This document shows positions 31,809 to 42,600 of a stretch of DNA of 64,000 nucleotides, one piece after another. The stretch spans positions 930,001 through 994,000 of the forward strand of contig JANFNE010000010.1 in NCBI GenBank assembly GCA_024867545.1, written 5' to 3'. Position 1 is the stretch's first letter; each line of letters opens with the position of its first letter. The position numbers and the translations under genes were made by a program. Origin of the DNA: Phytopythium helicoides (taxonomy: Eukaryota > Oomycota > Peronosporomycetes > Pythiales > Pythiaceae). A model generated the notes under the pieces. The model worked only from the letters and a program-made list of their open reading frames with translations. It was not told the DNA's origin and made no database searches.

Positions 31809-33374
31809 ATGGCGAGCTACGAGCCGCTCGAGCCGCTGGGCTCGCCCCACGTGCGCTGGACGGCCGCACGCTACGTGGCGTACGGCGTGGGCCATGTGCT
31901 CAACGACATGTGCGCGTCCACGTGGTTCTCGTACCTGCTCGTGTTCCTGCGGCAGGTGGCGCAGCTCTCGCCTGTCGACTCGGCCATCGTCATGTTCTCG
32001 GGCCAAATCGCGGACGGCGTGGCCACGCCGCTGGTCGGCGTGCTCTCCGATCGATCGCCTGGACTACCCAAGCTCGGGCTGGGCAGGAGGAAGACGTGGC
32101 TCGCTGGCGGCGCGCTGCTTGTGGTCGTCTGCTTCTTCTTCGTCTTCGCAGAGTCGGCCCCGCACTGGTTCTCGCCGTCCCCGAGTCGAGGCGTCATGGT
32201 CAGCTACTACAGCGTCGCTGCGAGCCTTTTCAACGTCGGCTGGGCTGCGGTTCAGGTCTCCCACATGGCCATGGTGCCCGAGCTGTCCACGGATGACAAC
32301 GTGCGCTGCGTGCTCAACTCGACGCGCTACGCCTTCACCATCCTGTCCAACGTGCTGGTGTTCTGCGTCTTCTTCCTGCTACTGCGCGTGGTTCAGCCGT
32401 ACAACTCACCGGATGAGAAGAAGTTCTCGCTGCTCGCCTACACGTCGCTAGCTGTCGGCGGCGCGTGCACCGTGCTTTTCCTCGCCGGAACACCCGAGAA
32501 GCTCACGATCTCCATGAAGGAGCGCAGAGACAGTGCCAATGCTATCGCGCGCAGTCCTTCGCTAGCCGATTCGCACGAGCGAGGGCCCACTAGTCTGCCT
32601 TTTGATGCTGATTTGGAATTTCACGACAATCATGTTCCTGTCACCAAGTCTGGGAAGCACATGACGTGGGACGCGTGGTTCGCCGTGCCCATGTTCTACG
32701 AGGTCGGCATGGTCTACATGTGCACGCGACTTGTTGTCAACGTTACCCAGGTGTTCATCTCGTTTTACCTCATCGTGACGCTGGAAATGTCGGCCACGGC
32801 GATCGCAATCGTACCGCTGCTCGTCTACGTCTCGGGTTTCCTCGCAACTTTTTTCCTGCGCTATCTGAACGAGGTACTTGGGCGATCGGGGTCGTTTGGT
32901 CTGGGCTCGGTTCTTATTGTTGCGTCACTTGCGCTCTCGTACTTCCTCACGCCGGATACCGCGAACTGGATTTACGCTTTCTCAGTGATCCTCGGGATGG
33001 GAAACTCTATCATCATGGTGACATCGGTCTGCTTGGAAGGAGATTTAGTCGGCAGCAATATCGAGAGCGGTGCATTTGTGTATGGTGCTATGAGCTTCAC
33101 GGACAAAATCTCGAACGGTATCGCTATTCTCCTCATCCAGAACGAGCGTGAAAAGCTGCAGGACGCACCTGCGGAGGATGCTGAATTTTTGCGCCAAGTT
33201 TACTGCATTTTTCCATCGATCACGGCAGTTGTTGGACTTGCAACAGTTGCCTACATGAGCTACTGCAGCGCCGCTGCTAAGAAGCGCCGAGGATTTCCCA
33301 GCTCTTCATCGGAGGAGATCAAGACCCAGCTCTTGTCGGAGGATGATCGACGCGAGGCATACGGAACTGCTTGA
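31809..33374 (+). CDS. MFSD12-like major facilitator transporter
   Basis: Start at 31809 (MASYEPLEPL), 521 residues, single exon, intact. Twelve hydrophobic segments are visible with a long polar central loop (about residues 235-285). YGVGHVLNDMCASTWFSYLL, VMFSGQIADGVATPLVGVLSD, GRRKTWLAGG, FNVGWAAVQVSHMAMVPEL and LNSTRYAFTILSNVLVF match the MFSD12 branch of the GPH/MFS superfamily. MFSD12 imports cysteine into lysosomes and melanosomes in animals. The C-terminal SSEEIKTQLLSEDD contains a dileucine-type acidic sorting motif, consistent with endolysosomal location. Substrate here is inferred only. Confidence 0.88.
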   Translation: MASYEPLEPLGSPHVRWTAARYVAYGVGHVLNDMCASTWFSYLLVFLRQVAQLSPVDSAIVMFSGQIADGVATPLVGVLSDRSPGLPKLGLGRRKTWLAGGALLVVVCFFFVFAESAPHWFSPSPSRGVMVSYYSVAASLFNVGWAAVQVSHMAMVPELSTDDNVRCVLNSTRYAFTILSNVLVFCVFFLLLRVVQPYNSPDEKKFSLLAYTSLAVGGACTVLFLAGTPEKLTISMKERRDSANAIARSPSLADSHERGPTSLPFDADLEFHDNHVPVTKSGKHMTWDAWFAVPMFYEVGMVYMCTRLVVNVTQVFISFYLIVTLEMSATAIAIVPLLVYVSGFLATFFLRYLNEVLGRSGSFGLGSVLIVASLALSYFLTPDTANWIYAFSVILGMGNSIIMVTSVCLEGDLVGSNIESGAFVYGAMSFTDKISNGIAILLIQNEREKLQDAPAEDAEFLRQVYCIFPSITAVVGLATVAYMSYCSAAAKKRRGFPSSSSEEIKTQLLSEDDRREAYGTA

Positions 33375-34690
33375 GACTTTCGACTCCCGCTAGACTACAC
33401 GCAACCAGTCAGAGGCCTCGGGTTCAACAGGACAAGAGCAGGTCGACACATGAACCCTAGTTGACCCTCTCGCTGCTTGCGATGATCTGTCCTCCTTGAT
33501 GGTGGCGATAGCTACCGGTGACTGTCGCGATAGCTACAGCACAGATCGGCGACTGTCTACTGCAGCGTTAGCAGCTCCTGTAAACAGGCAGTAGAGTCGA
33601 CAAGAGATGACAAAAATATTGTCGGGATGTTTTTTCCACGTTGCGTTTCGTGGATGCCGTGCGTTGATGAACGGAGGGCGTGAACCGAATCCGACCTGAA
33701 GCCGTTAGCTGGATTAGCACAGATCATGCGCGATGAGTCCCAGTTGACAGCGACAAGTTGACACGAGCGGATAGTCCCTTGATAGAAATGTACCCCAATC
33801 ACAGATCCATTCATCCTGCTGAGTCAATTGGATGCGTCGGGTCCGCCAAAGGAGTGACCGCCTCCCGCGCTCTATACAGAACTACCGGATTGCAGCTGCA
33901 ATCCCGCCAAAAAGCAAATGTCACCAGTGTGTCGTACCTCTACCGCGAGCTCGGACGAGCAGCCACCCTGAAGAAGTCGGACGAACTCGACATGGCTACG
34001 TTTTTGGATACACTGCCGTCATACTTGCCATTTCGACAGTTTAGATGATGCACGAAGGCAGGTATAGTCACATCAAGTATTAGTCCGAAATTGTACCATA
34101 CCTTATTGTCTTTTGGTGGATATTTCGACAGTCGAAACTGGATTTTCGCCGACAGCAAAATTTTGCTGCGAGGTGTTGACCCACAACAACAAACCGCTCG
34201 TGTCGACGACTGGAAAGGAAAATCCTGATGGGCACCACAGACGCTACGAGGGCCCGCCAGGCTCCGATTCTAGGTATGCATCATACGAATGTCTTGCTAG
34301 TCATGCGGACTTGTTACAGTCCGTGAGAGAGGACTTCGCTTGTAAAACGACGAACAAATCGCTCCAATTTTTCGCGTCTCCTCGTCCTTCCGCCCTCAGC
34401 GCATCCCGGCTGCGGTTTGCACCTGCTGCAACAGCACGCGCAATCTCCATCTTGCTGGTGAACCGTGGTAAAGGTTGTCTGGCTTCAAGAGTGTCAGCAT
34501 TCACCTACTGAGAGTCGCTGGGAAAATGGTGAAAGAGTCCTTCGCCTATGCCTTCTCGAGAGCATGAGGCGCATCAACTTCATGCGAGGAGACATTCTGC
34601 AATTGTCGCCTTCGAGCACAATACTAATCAACAGCTCAACCGGCCTCGCGGTTACTACAGACTACTTGGACAGACTCCCACAGGACTACC
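33375..34690. other. 1.3 kb intergenic region
   Basis: No convincing gene. An 11-bp direct repeat GCGATAGCTAC occurs at 33505-33515 and 33527-33537. Short frames (for example 33758-34048) lack motifs. The last part is probably the promoter and 5' UTR of the gene at 34691. Confidence 0.4.
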
Positions 34691-35122
34691 ATGACGAACA
34701 ACAACAACAACAACGACAACAACGGGAATGCATCGACAGCTGCCACGACCACCAACGCGTGCCTGTATCCGAGCAAACGCTGCGAGCAGCCTCGCGTTGT
34801 CAAGCGCAACGGCGAACTGCACAAGTTTTGCGAATTTCACCGACAGAAAGCCAACTTCAACCAGCGCCGACTCGAGTACAAGCGCAGGGTCGAGAAGGTG
34901 GCCGACATCCCCGACTTCACGCCCAGCCAGCCACTTTGTGACGAACAATTCATGGCTCTCCGTGCAATTCTCCCGCGAATGCCAACGCAGCCCATGCCAG
35001 CCCCGTCATCACCGCTCCCCGTAGACCTAGACGAGGAGGACCTCCGGATTCTCGTGGAGCTGGTGAGCAATTTCAGCGACGGAGACGACACCTCAGAGAA
35101 CGATTTCACATTCGCAGGATGA
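34691..35122 (+). CDS. CX6CX15CX2H-basic motif protein with acidic tail, copy A
   Basis: Single exon, 143 residues. A poly-Asn/Thr N-terminus (MTNNNNNNDNNGN) is followed by the motif CLYPSKRC...RNGELHKFCEFH, then KANFNQRRLEYKRR. Three Cys and one His have zinc-ligand spacing, and the segment after them is strongly basic. The C-terminus is acidic and amphipathic (DLDEEDLRILVELV), like an activation domain. Copies B (35265-35948) and C (37234-37698) share motif and tail. The layout resembles a small transcription regulator; plant WRC zinc motifs (also CCCH, near basic residues) are a loose analogy. No function is established. Confidence 0.8.
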   Translation: MTNNNNNNDNNGNASTAATTTNACLYPSKRCEQPRVVKRNGELHKFCEFHRQKANFNQRRLEYKRRVEKVADIPDFTPSQPLCDEQFMALRAILPRMPTQPMPAPSSPLPVDLDEEDLRILVELVSNFSDGDDTSENDFTFAG

Positions 35123-35264
35123 ACTGGACTGCAGGAGCACAGAGCATGGGCTGTAGCAAGAGCGACACTACACAGCCAAGCAGGGGAAAAACCGAGATCG
35201 AGTAAATCATGCATGTTGTCAATTAGATAAATCGTTTGAAATGCAAGCGACTGCTGGATGCCAT

Positions 35265-35948
35265 TCAGATCGACATGCGCGTGTCCGAGTTCGAGTCAAA
35301 GTAGCGAAAGGAGCTCGCGATTCCAGCGAGCTCAGCCTCCTCAAGCGTGAGCGGCGGCAGGTCGATGTCAGTCTCGGAGAGAAACTCGTCCAAAAAGTGC
35401 ATGTCGACTTCGTCCATAGCGTTGGCGTCTCCCGACGGCTCAGTGGTCGACAGGTTCGGAAGTGAGAATCGCTGCGATCGCGTCCGCTCCTCACTCCTTC
35501 CTTGCGGTCGCGGCACCACATTGAGCTGGATTCGCTGTCGCTGCGGCTGCGGCTCGGTGTTTTCTTGTGATTCCTGGCGTTGATGCTGCTTGCGATGCAC
35601 CTGCGCGATTTCGATGGGCTCCTTGTGGACCTGCTGCGGATGCGGAGCAGTGTTCGAAAACACTTGTCCCTTCTCTCGGGGCGTCGTGGTCTCCTGGCTG
35701 AGCGAGTTGTTGCGCATTCGACGACGCTGCTCGAGGCGTCGCTGGTTCACGTTCGCTTTCATGCGGTGGTACTCGCACAAGCGGTGTAGCTCGCCGTTGC
35801 GCTTGAGCACCCGTGGGTTCTGGCACCGCTTGCTCGGATAGCAGCACCTCTGCTTCTCTCGTAGTCCGAACGACTGCGTCATGAAGGCCGCTGAGTAGCG
35901 GTAGAAGGCAGCGGCACTCGCCGGGATCTGTGCGAAGTTGGCGTTCAT
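35265..35948 (-). CDS. CX6CX15CX2H-basic motif protein with acidic tail, copy B
   Basis: Single exon, 227 residues, convergent with copy A (143 bp apart). The motif (CCYPSKRC...RNGELHRLCEYH, then KANVNQRRLEQRRR) sits at about residues 35-80, next to a Gln/Pro-rich middle. The C-terminus is acidic with hydrophobic spacing (DEVDMHFLDEFLSETDIDLPPLTLEE). The longest member; the extra length is the low-complexity linker. Intact. Confidence 0.8.
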   Translation of the reverse strand: MNANFAQIPASAAAFYRYSAAFMTQSFGLREKQRCCYPSKRCQNPRVLKRNGELHRLCEYHRMKANVNQRRLEQRRRMRNNSLSQETTTPREKGQVFSNTAPHPQQVHKEPIEIAQVHRKQHQRQESQENTEPQPQRQRIQLNVVPRPQGRSEERTRSQRFSLPNLSTTEPSGDANAMDEVDMHFLDEFLSETDIDLPPLTLEEAELAGIASSFRYFDSNSDTRMSI

Positions 35949-37233
35949 GGCGCTGGGCTGGTGTGGCGAAGCACTGCACTCGACCTGGTAGATCTAGTAA
36001 TGGCGAACCAGTGAGCGAAGTCTTGCCGCTCCAGAGAGCGGACCACGCACGGGCTCACAGGCGCATCCTCATCGCTCGCCACAAGGCCCGAGCCGATACG
36101 GTGTGTCTCCAGTGGGGAACAACGGACCGACCACGAGTAGGTAACGATGCAAGGCGATTGCAAGTGCCAACGCCATAGCAGCCATGCGTGTGAGGGAGCA
36201 AGGAGCCGCTCTAGATGCTAGCGCACGGCTGAATCGCTCCGGAACGTCAAGTAGGAATGGCCAGAGGCGAGCGCCAGAGCCGGAGCTCGGCGCCTAACTC
36301 TCCGGCATCGCAGCACCACAAATATTTCGACACCAGCAGAGCCTTCACCAGCAAAAGTGCAGCCAGTGGCGAAGTGATGCGTGCTCTGCGTGGCTCCAGG
36401 CGCTCCGGTGCACCAGCGTTACTGTAGTTTGTCTCCATTGCATGTGGCGCAATGGAAGAGTTCAGCGAGATAGTCAGTATTGGCAGGCCACGCACTTGCG
36501 GACCGGAGGACTCTGGGCGGTGCGTTTCGAGTAGAGCCCTCGGAGAAAGCGAGCACTTCTGCCCATTGCCTCGTCCCCTCCGTCCGTCCTTCGTCGGAGT
36601 TCCGACCACCTGCCTGATCTATTCGCTGCTCTAGTGGAGCGACTTGCTCAAGCGTGCTGCCATCTTCCGCAGTCTACCCCTCGCCTTTCGCTGTAAAGCG
36701 GAGCTAAGCATCGAATAAAGAAGGTGGTCGACGTGGCAAATGCGCCAGGTGGAAGTGCAGCGTCCACTAGTGGAGCTTCCCAGCCGAGACACGACGACTC
36801 TCTGCTCCTGCGGTTCGAAATCGCGTGCCAGCCAGACATGAGACGACCAGCTCGATCCCTGGAGATGACAGCTTGCGCGAGTACTGGACCTTGTTGCAGC
36901 CAGGGATTCCTCAAGAGCTCTGCTAGACTGACAGACTTGCGTCCACCCACCGCGACGTGGATCGATACGTATATGCTCCACGGCAACAGTGGGACTGCTC
37001 CAAGCGCGGAGTTCGAGTGGTCGCCGAATGCGTCTCCGACGTGGCGTGCTGAGTTAGCTGGGCCGATCTGCGCCTGGTTTGGCAGACGAGGAGAAGGCAA
37101 GTACACGGAGAAGAGGTTGACCATGACGAGACATACAGCGCTACCAGACAGCAAATTGGACGACTACAACATGAAGGTTCGATCATTTGGATCCTGCAAG
37201 CTCCTTGCCTATGGCAAGAGCTTTGGACACGCT
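35949..37233. other. 1.3 kb spacer between copies B and C
   Basis: Open frames here (for example + 36724-37299) run partly antisense to copy C and show no family motif. Probably copy B upstream region and copy C 3' region. No repeats of note. Confidence 0.4.
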
Positions 37234-37698
37234 CTATGGCTTCTTGCCAGCAAGGTTCTCAGCTACGAAGCGGTCGTCTTCCTCGTCAAAGTCCAGTAGC
37301 AGCTCAATCCCGTGCTGCTTGATGAACTCTTCCACCAGCTGCAGATCTTCGTCGTCCATGTCGAGTCCGTCGGACGTTGCAGCAGCACCTGCATTCTTCT
37401 GGTACTTCTTGAGCTCGTCGAGCTCCTTCAACATGCGTGATCGGTCGTTCTGGTCGGTCACAAACTGTAGTTCGTGCTCCAGCTGTCGTCGCTTCTCGAG
37501 CCTGCGCTGGTTGAAGTTGGCCCTGCAACGATGGAACTCACAGAACCGATGCAGATCGCCATTCCGCTTGACCACGCGGGGGTTGGGGCAATGCTTGCTA
37601 GGGTAGCCACAACGTTGCGAGTCTGGGAGCTTGGATGCACTGTTGTTCTGTCCTGCCTGCATTGCTGTCTGGCTGTGTGTACTTTTCCGTGTAGGCAA
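37234..37698 (-). CDS. CX6CX15CX2H-basic motif protein with acidic tail, copy C
   Basis: Single exon, 154 residues, start at 37698 (MPTRKSTHSQ). Motif CGYPSKHC...RNGDLHRFCEFH, then RANFNQRRLEKRRQ, a charged coiled stretch, then an acidic end (MDDEDLQLVEEFIKQHGIELLLDFDEEDD). Same strand as copy B, about 1.3 kb upstream of it. Shared gene structure points to local duplication; the low-complexity parts have diverged much more than the motif. Confidence 0.8.
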   Translation of the reverse strand: MPTRKSTHSQTAMQAGQNNSASKLPDSQRCGYPSKHCPNPRVVKRNGDLHRFCEFHRCRANFNQRRLEKRRQLEHELQFVTDQNDRSRMLKELDELKKYQKNAGAAATSDGLDMDDEDLQLVEEFIKQHGIELLLDFDEEDDRFVAENLAGKKP

Positions 37699-38194
37699 AG
37701 TGGGGAAAGTGTTGGAATGAGGAGCGCCGTCACTTCCGTGACACGAGGCTCTCGTGTGCAGAGTCGGTGTCAGCAGTTTGGATTTAATGACACATGGCTC
37801 GATTGAAGCCGACGCATATCACGTACCCTGGAAATTGAAGCGTTCGATGAAGCGGCGGCGACTAGAGGCCGCATATTCAGCCACGAAGCGGTGCGCGAAC
37901 AGCGGCAGATCATTTGGATGGCTTACCTTGTCGGCCCGTCACTTGATTCCATTATACAATCATTCAGCGAATCCACCTTAGTGATGAGGTTGCGACGCCG
38001 ACACCACATCATGATATGCTCCATAGCGACAAGCAGTGACTGTATTTTCCTCCTCGCATGGCTTAGGATATGTCAGTGGCGCCCACTACCATCTATGCAG
38101 AACGCAAGCTGGATGCACCCGCCAGCTCACAGCTTCTGCAGTGTCACGTGAAGGCCTTAGACCAATCCTGATCCGGTGGAATGTCATTGAGCGG
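37699..38194. other. Intergenic region
   Basis: About 500 bp between the copy C start and the protease stop. No gene, RNA or repeat recognised. Confidence 0.4.
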
Positions 38195-38980
38195 CTAGCG
38201 GAACCGAACACCTGGCGCAATGCCCTCGATCCACGAACGCGCCTTGGAGACTCGCGAGTAAACACCTGGATAGCCCTCCATACCGCAACCGTATCCCCAG
38301 CTCACGACACCTAGCAGGATGTCCTCGCTGTCCGATGAACCCTCGAGGATGAGAGGACCGCCTGAGTCGTTCTCACACGAGTCTTGGTTCAGTTCTCCTC
38401 CAGCACAGATCATGGTGTCGTCAGTTGGCAGCAGTGAGGCGCAGACTTCGTCACTCACGACTGGGACGTCGACACGCAAGAGTTCGTACGACTGCGGTCC
38501 TGTCTCCGAGATCGTGCCCCAGCCCATTACTGTGGCCGTCTCACCGACGACGTAGTCCGAATCATCAGCAAGCGCGAGTGTCACGGGCGTGAACGAGCTC
38601 GCACTCGCTAGCTCCAGCACCATGAAGTCGAACGTCTTGGTCGAGTAGTTGAAGCTCGGATGAATAGTCTGGTTGACGACTTGGATCTGCTCGCCGTCAC
38701 TCGTGCCGTTCACATAGTGCGTCCCCACGGACGCGTACTCGATATCGCCGAGTGAGCAGTGCGCAGCAGTCAGGATGTGCGTCGGGGTGATCAGAGAGCC
38801 GCCGCAGAAGCCCGTGGCATTTGCAGACGCGCGCAGACTGGTGGTGTAGGTCTTGGTGCCGGCTGGCACGATTGTGCCACCGAGAATCAGCGGCGAGATC
38901 ACGATGCCAGCATTCGCTGTTGAAGCGATCAGTGCCGCAACGATGAATGCAATGAATGCAGTCGTGGTCCATGTCTTCAT
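38195..38980 (-). CDS. Secreted trypsin-like serine protease (S1A) with Asn in the oxyanion position
   Basis: 261 residues, single exon. A signal peptide (residues 1 to about 24, FIAFIVAALIASTANA) and short propeptide precede the activation-type N-terminus ILGG (residue 32). The catalytic triad is complete: His74 (TAAHC), Asp118 (TFDFMVL) and Ser206 (NDSGGPL). Asp200 sits at the base of the S1 pocket, predicting Arg/Lys specificity. The residue equivalent to chymotrypsin Gly193 is Asn204, which is unusual because that backbone NH forms the oxyanion hole. Cys pairs match the family, and SWGYGCGM...PGVY completes the pocket. Several NxS/T sites suggest glycosylation. Oomycete relatives include secreted proteases and catalytically dead glucanase-inhibitor proteins; this one keeps the triad. 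Confidence 0.95.
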   Translation of the reverse strand: MKTWTTTAFIAFIVAALIASTANAGIVISPLILGGTIVPAGTKTYTTSLRASANATGFCGGSLITPTHILTAAHCSLGDIEYASVGTHYVNGTSDGEQIQVVNQTIHPSFNYSTKTFDFMVLELASASSFTPVTLALADDSDYVVGETATVMGWGTISETGPQSYELLRVDVPVVSDEVCASLLPTDDTMICAGGELNQDSCENDSGGPLILEGSSDSEDILLGVVSWGYGCGMEGYPGVYSRVSKARSWIEGIAPGVRFR

Positions 38981-39660
38981 GCTGGGATTTCGGTGGATGC
39001 GAGCTGTTGGTGGTCGATTGGGGAATGACTCCTACTTGAATCGAGATCGCTGCCAACAGACACACATCTGCCTCAGCTCGCCGCTCCATGTCAAGTGTGC
39101 AAGGATCGTCCTTGTCTGCGCGTGTGAAATGCCCGCACCGAAGTATCCTTACTAATCACATCGCACAGAGCAGCGACGAGCTTCCAAGCGAACGACTGCA
39201 AGCACCTCGCGTGGACTAGCATGCAGAGCGGAGATTGTGCATTGGCATGCCAGAAAAGCTGCACGGAGCCCATTTGCTGCTGCGTTGAGCACGTAGAGGC
39301 GAGCAGCGTAGCGTTGACGCAGCACATCCTCACTCCGAGCCGATCTCGGTCTCGGTGGTTGGATGCAACAGCCGGTGACGCTGCCAACGTGTACCCAAGT
39401 TGAAGTCGGCGTCGGCGTCATGTACACCACACATGCAAACATGTGCACCACATGGAAAAGTGCCTGCTCACTCGGCGACTTTCCTTGGACTTCAACATGC
39501 CGCGGCCGGCGGCCACAGCACTTGAGCGCGATCTGTAGCTGCCCAGGGACCCAAGAGGCAATCTAACGTCATCGAGGCGTGTCCCTGGTGTCGTTAGCTA
39601 TCGGCTGATACCTTTTTTGTCGTCTTTGGACTGCTGGATATTGCAAAAGAGCGAGAAGCG
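38981..39660. other. Intergenic region between divergent genes
   Basis: About 680 bp without a supported gene; holds the promoters of the protease (minus) and the long coiled-coil gene (plus). Confidence 0.4.
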
Positions 39661-42600
39661 ATGCCTGCCAATGGAAAATCTACCGAGGCGATGGAGGAAG
39701 AAAAGTTACGAGAGGAAGCGATGGCCGAGTGGCTATCGCGAGGACTGGATATCGAGGATTTTTCTATGGCCAAGATGATGAGTAGGTGAATGATATCTAC
39801 CTCTGCAGTGCACGGGAATTGGGTTCTAATGCCTGATGTGCAGAATTATGGGATGAAGAGGACGATAACGAGGAAGACGAGGACGCGCAAAACACACTCG
39901 AGGATAAACAAGAGCTTATGAAGGGATTTCAGGTGCTGTCGCCTATTGTAGAGTATGCGAGAGAGACCGCGGCACAGTTGAAACAGACAGTAAAGGAGGA
40001 GGCAAAGCTGGCGCTGGCGACTGCCTGGAAATACGCCGAGCTACCACCCCTAAAGCGGCGGCGCTTGCTGCGCGAGCACGTCAATGATGTGCATACCATG
40101 GATGCCGAGGCGCACAAGTACTCTAGGATTCGGAAGCGCGTTATCGAAGAGTTTGAGGAAGCCAAGCGAGAAAATGATGATATAACCTTTGGACTCAAGA
40201 AGCGGAACCAGCGGCGTGCTCCACTGCTAGACCGCACTCGCGAAATGAAAATCAAAGCTGATCAAGAAAAGCAAGCCTTGCGGTTGATGCAAATGGAGCA
40301 GAAAAGGTTAATGCAAATGGAAAAAAATGCGCTTGAGAAGAAGACCCGCAAGGAAGCCCAGGAGCAAAAGCGAGAAGAGGAGCTTTTAGCTCGTCGCGAA
40401 ATGAGCATGAATTTCTGGAAGAAACACCTTGAAGACGCAAGAGCATTTTCAGCGCAGCAGTGTCTTGAGAAGGATCGCAAAGAAGAGTTTGACGCAAGAG
40501 TCGAGGAAGCCAGGCAAGAAATCCAGCTCGTCGAAGATGAAGAGAACAAAAACCAACTATTGGAAACAAACCGCAAGCAAACTCAGTCGTCACTTGGAGT
40601 GTATGGTACTGAATTTGACGCTGGAGAATGGAGCTCACACATAGATGGAGGACACCAAACTGGAATGGGTGCGTTTTTATTTTGTATGTTTTTCGCCTGG
40701 TGTACGTACTATTGAAACTAATTGCTTGATGCGATATTGATTTTAGATGAGTACACGATCGGACTATTTAGTGCACGAGGATTCAAAGTAGAGAACGAGA
40801 AAAAACGCATGGATCTGATGGAAGCACAATCCAAGGTTGCAATGATCAACGAAAAGCTTGAACAAGCTCATAACGTTAAAATGAATTTGGGTCACGAGCG
40901 GAAGACAGCTCTTGAAAAGAAATCTCAGCACGTTCAAGATGTAGCAGCTGTATCGGAGGAATACGATGATTTAAACTCAAAGCTGGCCGGTCCACCTCGT
41001 AGAGACCCAAAAGAGAAGGAAAAACTGCAGTTTCATACTCTAGTCAACCGAAAATCGAGGTTTCTTGAACAGATAAGAGTGCTGGACAGACTCTTGGTCG
41101 CGCTTGACAAGAAGATGGATATCGTCACTCGATCTGAGGCAGCATTCAGACCACTCCTGAAAGAAGCTATAAAACGCGTAGAAGATCTGCAGCTGGAGTT
41201 AGAAGTGCTTACAAAAGATGGGCACGATCTTCCGATTGTGGTTGGCAAGTCTATATTTCAATCCAGCAACCCTGGTGCTGACGATTTAAGTTCTCCCCAG
41301 CTCAATCCTGAAGAATTAACACAGTCATTAGTGGACCCAAATCGTTTGTATAACCAAGTGAAAATGGAGACCAAGCTTCGGATATTGCAGGAAAACGCGA
41401 GACCCTCCGAGGAACACTATCGAAAGACACGTAACGCAAGGATCGAGCGATGGAAAGCCTCTGAAAACATGAACCAAGCTGACCAAGACTTAAATACTAG
41501 CGAGACACGACTGGCAAACATACGAGACCGCCTTATAGAGCATCAGGCTGCGTCTCGCCGAAGTGACTTGATGCTGGCCATTCAGAGATTCCATGTATGA
41601 TCTTATTGTCATTTACAGCTAATCTTTGTCGTGCTAATAGCCTGTTTGTGTGTTTTTCTTTCGATATTCTCTCTAGCAAGGGCCAAATCAACTTCGGCAA
41701 AGTATATTTCCCATCAAAGGGCACTTTGAATGGTGGCAACATTTCAAACCATCCAAATCGCATGGGCTTGAGCTCGTCCCAAACCAAAACATCATCCGGA
41801 TTCAGAGCGGCGAAGTTAGAGGATCCCTCGGAGGGACTATAAAGTTTCCGAAACGCAGATGCTATCGAGTGAGCTTTCGAATCTTACCTCCATCAAAATC
41901 TCCAACGGATGGCAATGGGGACGTAGCTGGGTTAGACGACTGGATGGTATATGTCGGACCAGATTTTGATTCTTTACAGCTCAACGTCACTCACGATCTC
42001 AGCGGAAAGGTACGCAATGGAGGCGAGCAAAATATCACTTGTTATCTCACATCTGTTGACAGCCAGTGCGCAGCGGTGATATAACGTTTGAATTCTCTGG
42101 ATCAAGACTTTGCTTTTGCTTTGAATTCTATCGACTGAGTGCAAGCAGCAATGCACCCGAGTACTGCAGCTCGCTTGATGGCTGTGGAAGTTTTGAAGAG
42201 CGACTTGAGGACTTCCGCCTAGAAGAAACACGAGAACGACTTATCCAGCGGGAGAAACACTTTGTCTCCGAGTTTGTAAAAGCATTAAGGCTTCAATCAG
42301 AAGCTAGCAACTCGGAGAGATATGGAAGCCTTCTACAAGAGCTTATTCTTGTAGAAAACACCCAGCAAAAGACTTGGGACTCTCAGATATTTCACGGACA
42401 CTCCCAACGATTTCAGCGTGAGCACTACATCCTTGCATTACAAGCAGAGCTGAAGAAAGAGGTTTGTGCACTTGGTCGCCTATGTTGTTATTTACATCAT
42501 CTCACTTTGCTATGCATTTCCTGAAAGATCGGAAAGCAAATGGATGCTGAAATAGGGAAGCGCAAGAAGCCGTTTCACAATGAAAGATCCGTGACATCAC

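Noticed and set aside
33505..33537. Repeat unit of a CRISPR-like or satellite array
   Set aside because: Only two copies of an 11-bp repeat; no array.
36724..37299. 191-codon plus-strand frame near copy C
   Set aside because: Overlaps the antisense strand of copy C and shows no motif or coding pattern.
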